Below, one piece after another: positions 54,099-63,388 of a DNA stretch of 64,000 bases; position 1 is the stretch's first letter; every line of letters starts with the position of its first letter. The notes under the pieces were generated by a model that had not been told where the DNA came from, did not search any database, and saw only the letters and a list, made by a program, of their open reading frames with translations. The translations under genes and the position numbers were made by a program. The DNA is from JALZVT01 sp039029135 (GTDB lineage: Bacteria > Pseudomonadota > Gammaproteobacteria > Pseudomonadales > Azotimanducaceae): assembly GCA_039029135.1 (NCBI GenBank), contig JBCCGT010000006.1:1-64000 (forward strand), written 5' to 3'.

Positions 54099-55110
54099 AC
54101 GGGGAGTAACCGTTGGCAAATTCCTGCCCTTGCACAAAGGACATGAACTGCTACTGCAGGCCGCGGCAACACACTGCAACGAGCTGACGGTGCTGGTTGG
54201 TGTCACGCCGAACGATCCTTACAGCTTCGAGCAGCGCAAACGCTGGATCACGGCGGCCATCCAAGCCGGCAACCAGAACACGGCGACCATGGCTATCGTG
54301 GCGGACCCCGATCCAGATCCAAACGTCGCCAAAGACGCTGAAGGCACGGTGGTCGATGAGCGCTACTGGCAACGCTGGCTTGAGCAGAATGCAGAGACTC
54401 TGCGCGACATAGAACTGGTGTTCACCTCCGATCCCTATGGCCAGGAGCTCGCGCGCCGCATCGGAGCAAGCTGGTTCCCGGTTGATCCCACGCGAGAAAC
54501 GGTCCCTGTATCAGCGCGACAGATTCGTAAAGATCGGCGTGCCTACTTCCATTTCGTCAGTGACGGGGCGAAACCGGATGTGGCGCTAACGGTTGCGGTG
54601 GTCGGCGCTGAGTCAACGGGCAAGTCCATGCTGGTCAGAGCACTCGCTGAGCACTACAGCACCACATACGCACCGGAGTGGGGGCGCACTATCAGCGACG
54701 CGCGTGACGCGCTGAGCGTTGCTGATTTCGACGCTATCCTCAGCATGCAGAAGCTGCTCATCCGAAGGGCCCAGCTCGACTCTGACGGCCTGTGCTTTAC
54801 CGACACGGAAGCCATTACTACCGCCCTCTATGCGCCCATCTATCTGGGTGAGGAGCACGCAAACGCATGGCACATCGCGCGGGAACAGCGATTCTCGCTG
54901 TACCTGCTGCTGGACCCGACGGTGCCCTGGGTCGACGACGGTACCCGCGTGCTTGATCAGCCGAAGCGTCAGGCGTTTCATCAGGCTTTGATCGAGGCAC
55001 TAGATCGATTCGGTGCGCCTTATCAGGTCATTGCGGGCAGCTCGTATGAAGAGCGGCAGCGACAGGCGACACTAGCCGTCGATGCGTTACTCACGACAAG
55101 TTCGCGTTAG
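54088..55110 (+). CDS. nadR: NadR: NMN adenylyltransferase/ribosylnicotinamide kinase
   Basis: A 340-residue bifunctional enzyme. The N-terminal nucleotidyltransferase has GKFLPLHKGHELL with the HxGH motif and VPVSARQIRKD. The C-terminal kinase has the P-loop GAESTGKSMLVRAL at about residue 173 and FTDTEAITTALYA. It lacks the N-terminal helix-turn-helix found in E. coli NadR, so it is an enzyme only, not a repressor. With PnuC it makes NAD from imported nicotinamide riboside. Confidence 0.93.
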   Translation: MRPRRGVTVGKFLPLHKGHELLLQAAATHCNELTVLVGVTPNDPYSFEQRKRWITAAIQAGNQNTATMAIVADPDPDPNVAKDAEGTVVDERYWQRWLEQNAETLRDIELVFTSDPYGQELARRIGASWFPVDPTRETVPVSARQIRKDRRAYFHFVSDGAKPDVALTVAVVGAESTGKSMLVRALAEHYSTTYAPEWGRTISDARDALSVADFDAILSMQKLLIRRAQLDSDGLCFTDTEAITTALYAPIYLGEEHANAWHIAREQRFSLYLLLDPTVPWVDDGTRVLDQPKRQAFHQALIEALDRFGAPYQVIAGSSYEERQRQATLAVDALLTTSSR

Positions 55111-55150
55111 CCCGTGTATGCGCTACGCGCAGTCTGCGAAAGCACGCTAG

Positions 55151-55170
55151 AGGGGACTGTTTAGCCCCCT
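55151..55170. terminator. Short hairpin between convergent genes
   Basis: Arms AGGGG (55151-55155) and CCCCT (55166-55170) around a 10-base loop, between nadR and the sensor kinase gene ending at 55169. The stem is short and there is no clear T tract, so terminator function is a weak inference. Confidence 0.35.
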
Positions 55171-56581
55171 ACCGCCGATCCTCTGAGCCAGCACGCCCAA
55201 AGTCGACCGAACTGACCCAACCCTCCGGGTGTGTCGAGGTCTGCGTCTCGGTGTCGCTGCGCATCAGCGGCTGGGTGCAATAACCCCAAGCCAATCGCTC
55301 ACACAGCAGGGCCACCAGCTCCAAGCCCAGGCCGAAGCTTTGTTCGCCGTGCACCGAATCCTCCGTCGCGCTCGAGTCCATCGACACACTGGTGATCTCA
55401 ACCTGAGCGTCCGCAACAATGAAATCGATGCGACCATCAGGCGTGTGCTGCAGGGCGTTACGCACCAGATTGGACAGCACGATCGTGACGGCAGCCGCGG
55501 GTGCCAGCACCCCGCCCTGACCAGCCACGCTGATCGCTATCGATTTTCCGGCCAGCAGGTGGTCATGCTGCTGAATCAGACGTTCCACCGTCGCCTTCAG
55601 ATCGACCTGCTCGGCAGCGGGCGGGTCCTCTGACTTTCGATGGACCCACAGCAGTGTTTCGGTGAGCAGCCGGATGTCATCCAGCGCGCGATACTGACGC
55701 ACGAACGCGGCCTGCTGCGCTTCCGGGCGTTCGTCGCTCGCGGAGAGTCGATCGAGCAACTCCAGATTCGCGCTCAGCACCGCGAGCGGTGTACGCAGTT
55801 CGTGGCTTGCGTGACGCAAAAACCGCTCTTCGTTCTCGATACCCTCACGCATGCTCTTGAACGCGCCGCGAATGCGGCGGGCGAGCGCGTCGAACTCGCG
55901 AAAGCGCAGGTCGGGCAGCGGCTGATCCACCGTGTCCGCGGCCTGGTTCGCGCTCCACTGGTTTAGCCGTCGCAGCGGCACATCGATGTTGCGGATGACA
56001 ATCCACGAAACGATGAGCAGCAGCGCGGCGAACAGGCTGCCGATACCGAAGGCGACCTGCTCGGCGAACTCCAGTTCGGCAAACGCCACATCGCTGCCTA
56101 CCAGACCATGAATCAGATACAGCCAGGCGCCGTCCCGCAGCTGATAGGGGTACAGGAACAGCAGCTCGCAGGCGCCTTCGGGGCACAGATCCTGTGTCTC
56201 TATCCTGAACCGGCGGACGTTGTCATCATCATCTTCAAATCTCAGATTGATAAAGCGCTCTATCTGGCCGTGTGCCAAAGCCTGGGTGGGAAACACCTCG
56301 GCAAACGCTTCGGGGATGGCGTCGAGGTTCGAATAGGCCACATAGTTTGGACCCTGCGGCAGTTCCGTCTGGCCTATGTTGGGCGCTAGCGCCTGTTCGG
56401 TGTCGTAGTCTTCGGCGATGCGTTCCAGAAACGACTGGGTGCGTAGGGCAATGCCTTGCTCCAGGTAGTACTCCAGCAGCTCGGTATAGGCGAACACCAT
56501 CGCAATCGCGCAGCCGCCGAACCACAGCAACAGATGCAGACGCAGACTGCTGAGTCGATTTGTTGCCTCGGGCTTAATCAT
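55169..56581 (-). CDS. Sensor histidine kinase
   Basis: A 470-residue membrane kinase. Helix 1 (LHLLLWFGGCAIAMVFAYTEL) and helix 2 (AFGIGSLFAALLLIVSWIVI) flank a periplasmic sensor of about 150 residues. HAMP-like linker, then HisKA with the phospho-acceptor in FLRHASHELRTPLAVLSANLELL, and the ATPase part with the N box LVRNALQHTPDG and the degenerate G box FGLGLELVALLCERLAWG. ATG 56581 overlaps the regulator gene by 8 bases. The signal sensed is unknown. Confidence 0.9.
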   Translation of the reverse strand: MIKPEATNRLSSLRLHLLLWFGGCAIAMVFAYTELLEYYLEQGIALRTQSFLERIAEDYDTEQALAPNIGQTELPQGPNYVAYSNLDAIPEAFAEVFPTQALAHGQIERFINLRFEDDDDNVRRFRIETQDLCPEGACELLFLYPYQLRDGAWLYLIHGLVGSDVAFAELEFAEQVAFGIGSLFAALLLIVSWIVIRNIDVPLRRLNQWSANQAADTVDQPLPDLRFREFDALARRIRGAFKSMREGIENEERFLRHASHELRTPLAVLSANLELLDRLSASDERPEAQQAAFVRQYRALDDIRLLTETLLWVHRKSEDPPAAEQVDLKATVERLIQQHDHLLAGKSIAISVAGQGGVLAPAAAVTIVLSNLVRNALQHTPDGRIDFIVADAQVEITSVSMDSSATEDSVHGEQSFGLGLELVALLCERLAWGYCTQPLMRSDTETQTSTHPEGWVSSVDFGRAGSEDRR

Positions 56582-57254
56582 CAGGCGGGCGCAGTGCAAA
56601 TCCGTGATTCGCCACTGTGTGCAGCAGCTTGTCGGCGAACGGCTTGTCGATCTTCTGCCGCAAGCGGTGAAGGTGCACCTTCAGCACGTCGGAGTCGGGT
56701 TGATCGTCATCGCCCCAGATGGCGTAGGAAATTTTTTCCCGACTGACCACGTTGGGGGACTCTCGCATCAACAGCGAGAGGATTTTCCAACTGGTCGGCG
56801 ACAGGCTGATCGCCTCGCCGTCGCGCGTGAGTGTCTTGCGCGCGACCTCCATGATGAGCGGCCCCACCACCAGCTGCTGGCTCTGACCGCTGCGCCGCTT
56901 GGCGAGCGCCTTGACCCGCACAACCAGCTCCCTCATCTCGAACGGCTTTACGAGGTAGTCGTCGGTGCCGGCCTGAAAACCTGCCAGCTTGTCCTCCAAC
57001 GTATCGCGCGCGGTCAGCATGAGCACGGGACTGTCTATGCCCTGTGCCCGCAGCGCTTCACATACCGCCAGACCATCCATCTTGGGCAAGTTGATATCCA
57101 GAAGGACCACGTCGTACGCGGCGTTACCGGCCAGCTCTTTGCCCTGCACGCCGTTCGCCGCGAAGTCGCAGTCAATCTGTTCCAGTGCGAGATACGCGAC
57201 AACGGTTTCTGCGAGCGCCAGGTTGTCTTCGACCAGCAGGGCGCGAATGTTCAT
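56574..57254 (-). CDS. OmpR-family response regulator
   Basis: A 226-residue regulator. Receiver residues are in LVEDN, the phospho-acceptor in VVLLDINLPKMDG and Lys in YLVKPFEMRELVVRV. The winged-helix domain has LSPTSWKILSLLMRESPNVVSREKISYAIWG and SDVLKVHLHRLRQKIDKPF. It is the first gene of a two-gene unit with the sensor kinase. No target sites were identified. Confidence 0.93.
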   Translation of the reverse strand: MNIRALLVEDNLALAETVVAYLALEQIDCDFAANGVQGKELAGNAAYDVVLLDINLPKMDGLAVCEALRAQGIDSPVLMLTARDTLEDKLAGFQAGTDDYLVKPFEMRELVVRVKALAKRRSGQSQQLVVGPLIMEVARKTLTRDGEAISLSPTSWKILSLLMRESPNVVSREKISYAIWGDDDQPDSDVLKVHLHRLRQKIDKPFADKLLHTVANHGFALRPPDD

Positions 57255-57365
57255 AGGTGTCGACTCGCAAAGCGCTTATCGCCGGCTAGTAAATCACAGC
57301 TTCGCGACCGGATTGCGCAAAGCGTTACGCACGCCAAGCGACTCGCCCACTCGGAAACGACAGGT

Positions 57366-58886
57366 CTAGAGGAGATTACCCGCCGCAACCGTCGCATTCA
57401 GCTGCTGATCATCCGGGCCGCTAGAGGCGGTATCCGCGATCCACGGCGCCAGGCAGTCACGAGAGCGCACGCACGGGTCAGTCAGCGCGTTCAAGAAGGC
57501 CTCGATATCGTCGCGTTCGCCACCGTTCAAATCGGTCGGTCGGAACAGGGTGGTATCTGCATCACGCGCGGCCTGCAGAGCGAGCAGAGCCGCCTCGCTG
57601 TTCGCGGCCGCGTTGGGATAGCGCGACGCGCAGGCGGGGTCAGAGTCGAACTGAGACAGCGCGCAGGCGGCGCCGTCGTCAAAAAACTCCTCCACTACAT
57701 CGGCCGGATCGTCGTAGTGCTCGAGTACGGTTTCGAGGGTTTCATAGGTTCCGGCGTGCCCGAACGGCGCCGTCACCGCGACGTTCAAGAGCGATGGTGT
57801 CCGGAAGCGATAGCGATCCTCGATCAAGCCGGTCTCGCGCCCGCGACCAAAGTCATCGGCCACCCCGTCACCCTTGCCCGGGCCGAACTGCGGAAAGGCG
57901 ACGAGGCGATGCCCACCATCGCTGAACGTATCGCCCGAATGGCAATCGATACAGCCGCCGCCGCCATCGTCCGCAGCAGTCAGGAACAGAACGGCGCCCT
58001 CTTTTTGCGCATCGCTGAGCGCCGCGAGGTCACCCTCGACATACGCCTTCCAAGGGTTATCGACGAACACCATCGAACGCTGATATTCGCCCAACGCCAA
58101 CGCGATGTTGTCGAAAGTGATCAGCGTTTCCGCGTCTCCCGGACCAAACGCCGCCTGAAACTCGGATAGCCACTCGTTGCGGGCGAGTTCGTCGCTTGCG
58201 ATGCCATAACCGCCGATGCGCGCCGCGAGGTGTGCGCGAACCGCCTGATTGGCACTACCCGCTTCGAATGCCTCGCCGCGCATCTCGTCGACAGAAGTCA
58301 CCGGAAAGCGGGCCTGCGCGGCGACCAGATTAGGACCGGCATCATCGTCGACGCCGCCGAGCGCGACATCGGGCGTGCGTATGGAAGAGACGGTGCCGTT
58401 GGCGCCTGCTTCCGCACCAAAACTCTCAACGCGCGAGTCCCAGAACAGACCGGCATCCCACAGCCCTGCGTTGAACACGGTGGGGCTGTTGCGCGGAACG
58501 TTCGGCACGCCGCTGGTGTGCGCGCGTCCGGGGCCAAGCACATCCGGCTCCACCGCCCCTATGCCGATGGGTAACGACAGCCCGTCGCCACCGCCCAGCA
58601 TGGGGTGGTGACAAGTGACACAGGCCGAATCGACGTCGCCGCCCAGACTCTTGCTGAAGAAGAGCTGCTTGCCGAGTTGGGCCACCGGATCCTCGATGCT
58701 GGGCAGCGTCCGATTCGTGCGCGGGTCGCCGGTCAGACCGTCAGCGTCAATCAGAGCCGCCAGTTCGTTGTCGAGATCCGACGGTCCAGCGCCAGCGTCG
58801 TTCGCAGGCGGTGTTCCGCCACCGCCTCCACCGCAAGCCGTGAGCACAAGGGCGTCAACAAGTAGTGCCGATAATCGATACTGCAT
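57366..58886 (-). CDS. Di-haem cytochrome c peroxidase/MauG-like lipoprotein
   Basis: A 506-residue exported protein with two CxxCH haem sites (SACVTCHHP and GCIDCHSGD) in the CCP/MauG arrangement. The signal peptide ends in a lipobox (LTACGGGGGG) from ATG 58886. Other family segments are LGKQLFFSKSLGGDVDSAC, RNSPTVFNAGLWDAGLFWDSR and YRFRTPSLLNVAVTAPFGHAGTYETLETVLEHY. It is longer than classical peroxidases (about 330), with inserts typical of marine bacterial members. It could reduce peroxide or oxidise a small substrate. Confidence 0.9.
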   Translation of the reverse strand: MQYRLSALLVDALVLTACGGGGGGTPPANDAGAGPSDLDNELAALIDADGLTGDPRTNRTLPSIEDPVAQLGKQLFFSKSLGGDVDSACVTCHHPMLGGGDGLSLPIGIGAVEPDVLGPGRAHTSGVPNVPRNSPTVFNAGLWDAGLFWDSRVESFGAEAGANGTVSSIRTPDVALGGVDDDAGPNLVAAQARFPVTSVDEMRGEAFEAGSANQAVRAHLAARIGGYGIASDELARNEWLSEFQAAFGPGDAETLITFDNIALALGEYQRSMVFVDNPWKAYVEGDLAALSDAQKEGAVLFLTAADDGGGGCIDCHSGDTFSDGGHRLVAFPQFGPGKGDGVADDFGRGRETGLIEDRYRFRTPSLLNVAVTAPFGHAGTYETLETVLEHYDDPADVVEEFFDDGAACALSQFDSDPACASRYPNAAANSEAALLALQAARDADTTLFRPTDLNGGERDDIEAFLNALTDPCVRSRDCLAPWIADTASSGPDDQQLNATVAAGNLL

Positions 58887-59105
58887 GGATTCGACCAACC
58901 ATAGTCATCTGAGCGCGCAACCTAGCAGCGACCAAGTTTCCAAACGGTTAATGAACGCGCGGCGACAGCGTCTAGCGGGCAACGCCCCGCAGGTGCTTGG
59001 GAATCACTTCCAAGTTTGGGGGTGGCTGTTCAACGACCACCATATGGGTAAGCTGACTGTCGCGTAGCGTCGTTCAATCAAGGCGCGCCACGCCCTGGAG
59101 CGACA

Positions 59106-60479
59106 TTGAAAACCACCGATGAACCAGACTCAGCCAACACCCCGGAGACAAAGGGAGGGCTGCGCGCGCGCCTGCCCGCGCTGCTGCGCGGCGACCTGGT
59201 CAGCAGCGGCGAGGCCGCGAGTCCGGCCAGCGGCGAGGAATACGCGGCCCAACCCGTACCTGCCGAGCGCCAGGTGCACTGGCCGGCCGTCGCCATCATC
59301 AGCGCGATGGTCGCGTTCTCGCTGCCCACCTTTATCACCGGCGCCGAGGTCTTCCTCGCCAGCAGCAACGACGACGCGATCGTCGCCGTCGTGACCGGCT
59401 GTCTCGCGCTGGCGCTGATCGCATCGATCAGCGGCGCCATCGGCGCCGCGACGCACTTAAGCTCCTACATGCTCACGCGCATCGCGTTCGGCAACCGCGG
59501 CGCCGCGTTCGTTAACCTCGCGTTCGCGGTGTCGCTGCTCGGCTGGTTCGGCGTCAACATCGATCTGTTCGGCGGCGCGCTGCAGCGGCTGCTCGGCGAG
59601 GGTCTGGGCCTGCACCCGCCGCTGTGGCTGATCGAGCTGGGCGCCGGCGCGGCGATGACCGCCACGACCATCTACGGCTTCCGCGCGATCAATCTACTGT
59701 CGACCCTGCTGGTCCCCGTCATGATGGTGACGACCGCGCTGCTGCTTGCCGCCGCACTGGACCTGCGCGACCTGTCGGCGTCGTTCGCGGTGCAGCAGGC
59801 CAGCACGCTCAGCCTGGGCGACGCCATCTCGTCCGTCATCGGCGGCATGATCGTCGGCGCGGTCATACTGCCCGACGTGACGCGCTTTCTGCGTGACTGG
59901 CGCGGCGCGGTGTACACCGCCTTGCTGTCCTATGTCGCGGTGCAGACCCTGGTCATGACGGTCGGCGGCCTCGCGGCGGACGCGCTGGGCAACGACGACT
60001 TCCTCGACGTAATGCTGGTGCTGGGGATGAGCGCCGCCGCGTTCGTGATCGTCATCGCCGGTAGCTGGGTGCTGAACTCGCTGAACCTGTACAGCGCGAC
60101 GCTCAGCGTGGAGGCGACGACCCAGCGCCTGCCAAACACGCCGCTGATCGTACTGCTGGGCGCGCTCGGCACGGTCGCCGCGTTCTTCAATATTCTGGAT
60201 GCCTTTCTAACCTTTCTGTTTTATCTCGCGATCGTCTTCGTGCCGGTCGCCGGCGTCATCGCCGTCGACTATCTATTCGTGCGTCGCGACGCTTACGGCC
60301 GGCTCGACAGCATCGATTCGATGCGCGCAAGCGCGCTCGGCGCCTGGCTGCTGGGCAGCGCGATCGCGCTGCTCGGCGCGGAGGGCGTGATCAGCGGCTC
60401 CGGCATCGCCGCGCTCGACGCGATGCTGGCGGCCGCGCTCGGCTATTTCCTGCTCGCCCGGTTGGGCCCATCCACTTGA
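59106..60479 (+). CDS. CodB/NCS1-type purine-cytosine permease
   Basis: A 457-residue NCS1 permease with about twelve helices, related to CodB. A cytoplasmic N-terminus of about 55 residues precedes the first helix (VAIISAMVAFSLPTFITGAEV). Family segments include LTRIAFGNRGAAFVNLAFAVSLLGWFGVNIDLF, VIGGMIVGAVILPDVTRFLRD and NSLNLYSATLSVE. The start is TTG 59106 with GGAG 6 bases upstream. It is first in a three-gene unit with HyuA-like and DUF917 genes and probably imports a nucleobase, hydantoin or similar ring compound. Confidence 0.88.
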   Translation: MKTTDEPDSANTPETKGGLRARLPALLRGDLVSSGEAASPASGEEYAAQPVPAERQVHWPAVAIISAMVAFSLPTFITGAEVFLASSNDDAIVAVVTGCLALALIASISGAIGAATHLSSYMLTRIAFGNRGAAFVNLAFAVSLLGWFGVNIDLFGGALQRLLGEGLGLHPPLWLIELGAGAAMTATTIYGFRAINLLSTLLVPVMMVTTALLLAAALDLRDLSASFAVQQASTLSLGDAISSVIGGMIVGAVILPDVTRFLRDWRGAVYTALLSYVAVQTLVMTVGGLAADALGNDDFLDVMLVLGMSAAAFVIVIAGSWVLNSLNLYSATLSVEATTQRLPNTPLIVLLGALGTVAAFFNILDAFLTFLFYLAIVFVPVAGVIAVDYLFVRRDAYGRLDSIDSMRASALGAWLLGSAIALLGAEGVISGSGIAALDAMLAAALGYFLLARLGPST

Positions 60480-60492
60480 GCGCTTTACGCTG

Positions 60493-62070
60493 ATGCTGCG
60501 AATCGGTATCGACGTCGGCGGCACGCACACCGACGCCGTGCTGGTGCGCGGCGACATGGTGCTGGCGACGACCAAAGCGCTGACCAGCGCCGACGTGCTC
60601 GGCGGCGTGTGCGAGGCGCTGGAAAACGTGCTGGCGACGCCGGGCGTCGAGCCTTGCGACGTCGAGGCCGTGATGCTGGGCACCACCCAGTTCACCAACG
60701 CGGTGGTCGAGCGCCGCGAGCTGACCGAGGTCGCCGCCATTCGCATCGGTCTGCCGTCGGGTCAGGGCCTCGCGCCCAAGTGCGGCTGGCCGGAGGACAT
60801 CGCGGCGGCGCTCGGCGCCAGCGACTACGCCGTACACGGCGGCTTGCTCTACGACGGTCAGCCGCTAGCGCCGCTAGACGAGCGCGAGCTCACGACCGTC
60901 GTCGACGATCTGGTCGCGCGCCGGGTGCAGGCCGTCGCGATTACCGCCGCGTTCTCGCCCATGAATCCCGCCCACGAGATCGAGGTCGGGCGCCGCGTAC
61001 GCGCGGCCCTGCCGGCGGCGCACATCACGCTGTCCCATCGCGTCGGCGGCCTCGGCCTCCTGGAGCGCGAGAACGCGGCGCTGCTGAACACCAGCCTGCT
61101 GCCGTTCGCCGACCGGGTGGTCGGCGCCTTCACTGCGGCGGTGCGCGAGCGCGGCCTCGACTGCCCGTTCTTCATCAGCCAGAACGACGGCACGCTGATG
61201 GACGCCGAGTTTGCGCGCACCAAGCCGGCGCTGACGTTCGCATCGGGGCCGACCAACTCCCTGCGGGGTGCTGCGCGGCTCACCGGCCTGCAGGACGCGC
61301 TGGTGGTCGACATCGGCGGCACCACCTCGGACATCGGCGCGCTGCGCGGCGGCTTTCCGCGGCAATCGAACATGGTTATCGAGGTCGGCGGCGTGCGCAC
61401 CAACTTCCGCATGCCGGACATCCTGGCAGTCGGCCTGGGCGGCGGCAGCCTGGTCAGCGAGGACGGCGACGCGGTGGGTCCGCGCTCGGTGGGTCATCGG
61501 TTGGTGAGCGACGGGCGCGTGTTTGGCGGCAACACGCTGACGGCGACCGACATCGTCGTGGCCGCCGACCGGGCACAGGTCGGCGACGCCAGTCGGGTTG
61601 CCGATCTGCCCGCCGCGACCATCGAGCGCGCGCGGGCGCGCATGACCGCGCTGCTGAACGATCACATCGAACAGATGAAACCGAACAGCGAACCGCTGCC
61701 GCTCGTGCTGGTCGGCGGCGGCGCGCTGTTGGTGACCCAGCCGCTCGGCGCGGCCACCGAGGTCCTGCGCCCCGACAACGCCGACGTCGCCAACGCGATC
61801 GGAGCCGCGATCGCGCAGATCGGCGGCGAGGCCGAGGAAATGTTCGCCAACGACGACGTCCCGCGCGAGCAGGCGCTCGCCCGCGTCACCGCCAACGCCA
61901 CCCGCGCGGCCATCGAGGCCGGCGCGGCGGCAAACAGCATCGAGGTCGCGGACGTCGAGGCGACGCCGGTCTCGTACATGGCGCGCGCGACCACGCGCTA
62001 CAAGGTCCGCGTGGTCGGCGACATCGCGGCACTCGCCGGCGCCGCCGGCAAAAAGGAGGGGTCAGAGTGA
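60493..62070 (+). CDS. Hydantoinase/oxoprolinase (HyuA) family protein
   Basis: A 525-residue ASKHA-fold protein of the hydantoinase A/oxoprolinase family. Nucleotide-binding motifs are RIGIDVGGTHTDAVLV and VVDIGGTTSDIGALRGG; LGTTQFTNAVVERREL and FISQNDGTLM are also typical. It starts 13 bp after the permease gene and shares GTGA with the DUF917 gene that follows. HyuA-DUF917 pairs occur widely beside nucleobase-type permeases; they are thought to open cyclic amide substrates in an ATP-dependent way. The actual substrate is not known. Confidence 0.9.
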   Translation: MLRIGIDVGGTHTDAVLVRGDMVLATTKALTSADVLGGVCEALENVLATPGVEPCDVEAVMLGTTQFTNAVVERRELTEVAAIRIGLPSGQGLAPKCGWPEDIAAALGASDYAVHGGLLYDGQPLAPLDERELTTVVDDLVARRVQAVAITAAFSPMNPAHEIEVGRRVRAALPAAHITLSHRVGGLGLLERENAALLNTSLLPFADRVVGAFTAAVRERGLDCPFFISQNDGTLMDAEFARTKPALTFASGPTNSLRGAARLTGLQDALVVDIGGTTSDIGALRGGFPRQSNMVIEVGGVRTNFRMPDILAVGLGGGSLVSEDGDAVGPRSVGHRLVSDGRVFGGNTLTATDIVVAADRAQVGDASRVADLPAATIERARARMTALLNDHIEQMKPNSEPLPLVLVGGGALLVTQPLGAATEVLRPDNADVANAIGAAIAQIGGEAEEMFANDDVPREQALARVTANATRAAIEAGAAANSIEVADVEATPVSYMARATTRYKVRVVGDIAALAGAAGKKEGSE

Positions 62071-63209
62071 CCACGCGCATTAGTACGCGCACCACCACGC
62101 GCATCGAGGCCGATCAGCTCGCCGACCTGTCCAGCGGCGCGGTCCTGCTGGCGACGGGCGGCGGCGGCGATCCCTACGTCTCTTATCTCAGCGCCCGGCA
62201 AACGCTGACCGCCATGGGCCCCGTCACGCTGCTCAAGCCCGAGGCGCTCACCGACGACGCCTACGTGGTCGCGATCGGCGGCGTCGGCGCGCCGTCGGTG
62301 GGGCTCGAGCTATTGCCGTCCAGCGACGAGCCCGCGCGGGCGCTCGCCGCGTTCGAGGCCCACGTCGGCCGCAAGATCGACGCGCTGGTGTCGTTTGAGG
62401 TCGGCGGCGGCAACTCGATGATTCCGCTGATCGCGGGCGCGTCGTCCGGCCTGCCCGTGATCGACGGCGACGGCATGGGGCGGGCGCTGCCGGAGGCGCA
62501 GATGATGACCTTCCCGATCGCGGGGGTCGCGCCCACGCCGGCTCTGGCGCTCGACTACGCGGGCAATACCGCGACCTTCAGTACCGACTCGACCGCAACC
62601 TACGAGCGCCACGTGCGCGCCATGGCGCAGGCGATGGGCGGGATGATCCTGACCGTCGAGCATCCCATGACCGGGGCCGAGCTGAAGCGCAGCGTCGTGC
62701 CGGAGACGATCTCGTTTTCCATCGAGCTGGGCCGCGTCCTGCGCGAGCGGCGCGGCAACGCCGAGGCGCTAATCGCCCCGCTGCGGGCGGCGTTCGCCGA
62801 TTCGATCTACGGCGAGCTGCGCCACCTGTATACGGGCAAGATCGCGGACAGTGCGAGCCAGGTGATCGGCGGCTACGACGTCGGCCGGGTGCGGATTGAG
62901 TCGTTCGACGAGGCGCAGCCGGATTTGCTCATCGATATTCGCAACGAGTATCTGGTCGCAAGGCTGGCCGCCGACAGCGAAGACGAGGGGCGCGTCGTCT
63001 CCAGCGTCCCTGACCTGATTTCGCTGCTGGATCTCGAGACCGGCGCGCCCATCAACTCCGAACGCGTGCGCTTCGGCCAGCGCGTCGCGGTGATCGCGAT
63101 CGGCTGCCCGGACTTCTATCGCGAGCCGCGGGCGCTGGCCGTCGTGGCACCGCGCTGCTTCGGATTCGACTTCGACTACGTCCCGCTGGAGGCGCTGCCC
63201 GCGCCCTAG
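62067..63209 (+). CDS. DUF917 family protein
   Basis: A 380-residue DUF917 protein from GTG 62067, overlapping the HyuA-like stop and preceded by AGGAGGGG. Conserved segments are LLATGGGGDPYVSY, VVAIGGVGAPSVGLELL, FEVGGGNSMIPLIAGASSGLPVIDGDGMGRALPEAQM and RALAVVAPRCFGFDFDYVPLE. DUF917 proteins usually pair with HyuA-type enzymes and may form a complex with them. The +1 frame upstream is open through much of the HyuA gene but is not used. Confidence 0.9.
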   Translation: MTTRISTRTTTRIEADQLADLSSGAVLLATGGGGDPYVSYLSARQTLTAMGPVTLLKPEALTDDAYVVAIGGVGAPSVGLELLPSSDEPARALAAFEAHVGRKIDALVSFEVGGGNSMIPLIAGASSGLPVIDGDGMGRALPEAQMMTFPIAGVAPTPALALDYAGNTATFSTDSTATYERHVRAMAQAMGGMILTVEHPMTGAELKRSVVPETISFSIELGRVLRERRGNAEALIAPLRAAFADSIYGELRHLYTGKIADSASQVIGGYDVGRVRIESFDEAQPDLLIDIRNEYLVARLAADSEDEGRVVSSVPDLISLLDLETGAPINSERVRFGQRVAVIAIGCPDFYREPRALAVVAPRCFGFDFDYVPLEALPAP

Positions 63210-63274
63210 CGGTCCGGCTTGCGGGGCGTCGACCCCTCCGTATACTGGCGCTCCCCGAAACTTGAGTCTGCAAC

Positions 63275-63388
63275 GTGTCACTCCGGCTTGCCACGCTCTT
63301 CCTGCTCGTCTCCCTGGTCGCCAGCTGCGGCCAGCAGGGTCCGCTGCGGCTACCTGAGCCGGACACGAGCGCGTTGGCGCGGTCGTGA
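63275..63388 (+). CDS. lptM: LptM (YifL)-type small lipoprotein
   Basis: A 37-residue lipoprotein from GTG 63275: signal peptide with lipobox VASC, then the hallmark CGQQGPLRLPEPD, matching the CGQKGPLYLP motif of LptM, which assists maturation of the LptD-LptE outer-membrane translocon. It lies directly before lysA and overlaps its start by 4 bases, the same order as in other gammaproteobacteria. Confidence 0.88.
   Translation: MSLRLATLFLLVSLVASCGQQGPLRLPEPDTSALARS

Noticed and set aside
60609..62066. Long open plus-strand frame through the HyuA-like gene, in continuity with the DUF917 frame
   Set aside because: The protein is arginine-rich and repetitive, as expected for an out-of-frame reading of GC-rich DNA. 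The real gene in the other frame has full family motifs, and DUF917 has its own start and ribosome binding site at 62067.
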